A DNA stretch of 64,000 nt, from positions 1 through 64,000 of the forward strand of contig JBBRBX010000005.1 of the NCBI GenBank assembly GCA_038205395.1. Reading direction: 5' to 3'. The notes below the pieces were generated by a model. That model was not told the origin of the DNA, ran no database searches, and was given only the letters and a program-made list of their open reading frames with translations. Positions 63,886-64,000 of the stretch are shown here, piece by piece. This DNA is from Fredericiella sp038205395 (GTDB lineage Bacteria; Chloroflexota; Anaerolineae; Caldilineales; Caldilineaceae). Positions within the stretch are counted from its first letter, which is position 1, and every line of letters begins with the position of its first letter. The translations under genes were made by a program, and so were the position numbers.

Positions 63886-64000
63886 CAGTTTCCTCCTACG
63901 CGTGCGGCCGCGCTCTTGTTGCTTTCAAAGGCTGCCATTACTGCTTCGTCGCCGCTAAGGCCGCTCGCCTGCACCTGCGCATAAGCTTCGAGCACCCGCT
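63885..64000 (-). CDS. gltB: C-terminal end of a second glutamate synthase large subunit (cut by window edge)
   Basis: The minus-strand frame entering from the right edge ends LEAYAQVQASGLSGDEAVMA, then ESNKSAAARVGGN and a stop one base into gltD. This ending and the tight link to gltD are typical of GltB. It differs from the end of the gltB at 47162, so the genome carries two large-subunit genes. Only 37 residues are visible. Confidence 0.75.
   Translation of the reverse strand, partial: RVLEAYAQVQASGLSGDEAVMAAFESNKSAAARVGGN

Overview
The window reads as a piece of a GC-rich bacterial chromosome, most likely from a non-photosynthetic Chloroflexota (Caldilinea/Anaerolineae-like). That placement is inferred from the gene mix (MenA, LysW-like protein, ArsM, LCP protein with Thr/Pro linkers, Arm-type rRNA methyltransferase) and the style of the proteins. 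No rRNA, tRNA or CRISPR array was recognised. Almost all the DNA is coding, with many 1-4 base overlaps between consecutive genes.

Layout. 0-1.3 kb: end of a RepA-like AAA ATPase with a repetitive 3' tail. 1.3-5.4 kb: small metabolic genes (PPOX protein, aldo/keto reductase, sugar-phosphate isomerase, deoC, murI). 5.4-12.5 kb (minus strand): menA, a helical repeat protein, an Arm/Rmt-type 16S rRNA methyltransferase coupled to tgt, smpB, and two tandem S41 proteases. 12.5-17.3 kb: defence and toxin-antitoxin debris (a frameshifted hypothetical gene, a MntA-like nucleotidyltransferase, an RHH antitoxin) and a large type IIG restriction-modification enzyme. 17.4-25.9 kb: surface and envelope proteins (M23-like/glycosidase multidomain protein, LCP protein, PP2C-like/beta-propeller membrane protein). 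26-27.3 kb: a two-gene arsenic operon behind a clear promoter and palindrome. 27.6-30.7 kb: LysW-like carrier, YigZ, sugar kinase, galT. 30.7-34.3 kb: a TPR-RecQ fusion. 34.3-35.8 kb: strong promoter, short leader or sRNA with terminator, then fabF. 35.8-52 kb: a carbon/nitrogen biosynthesis block on the minus strand (leuB-ppc-HAD-cimA, leuC-leuD, gltB), interrupted by a hybrid histidine kinase. 52-56 kb: two paralogous secreted, membrane-anchored proteins of unknown function flanking a YbjQ-family gene. 56.3-60.6 kb: a light-related accessory island. 60.6-64 kb: a DUF4038-type glycosidase and gltD with the end of a second gltB.

The most interesting region is the 56.3-60.6 kb island. It holds a PhrB-type iron-sulfur (6-4) photolyase, a xanthorhodopsin-type proton-pump gene with its own promoter and ribosome binding site, a broken NTF2-like gene directly downstream, a DoxX-like gene remnant, and decayed ISL3 and other transposase fragments. 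It looks like a laterally acquired light-response cassette that has partly decayed while rhodopsin and photolyase stayed intact.

The biosynthesis block is functionally coherent. PEP carboxylase supplies oxaloacetate, citramalate synthase and LeuB/C/D run the isoleucine/leucine branch, and glutamate synthase provides the amino donor.
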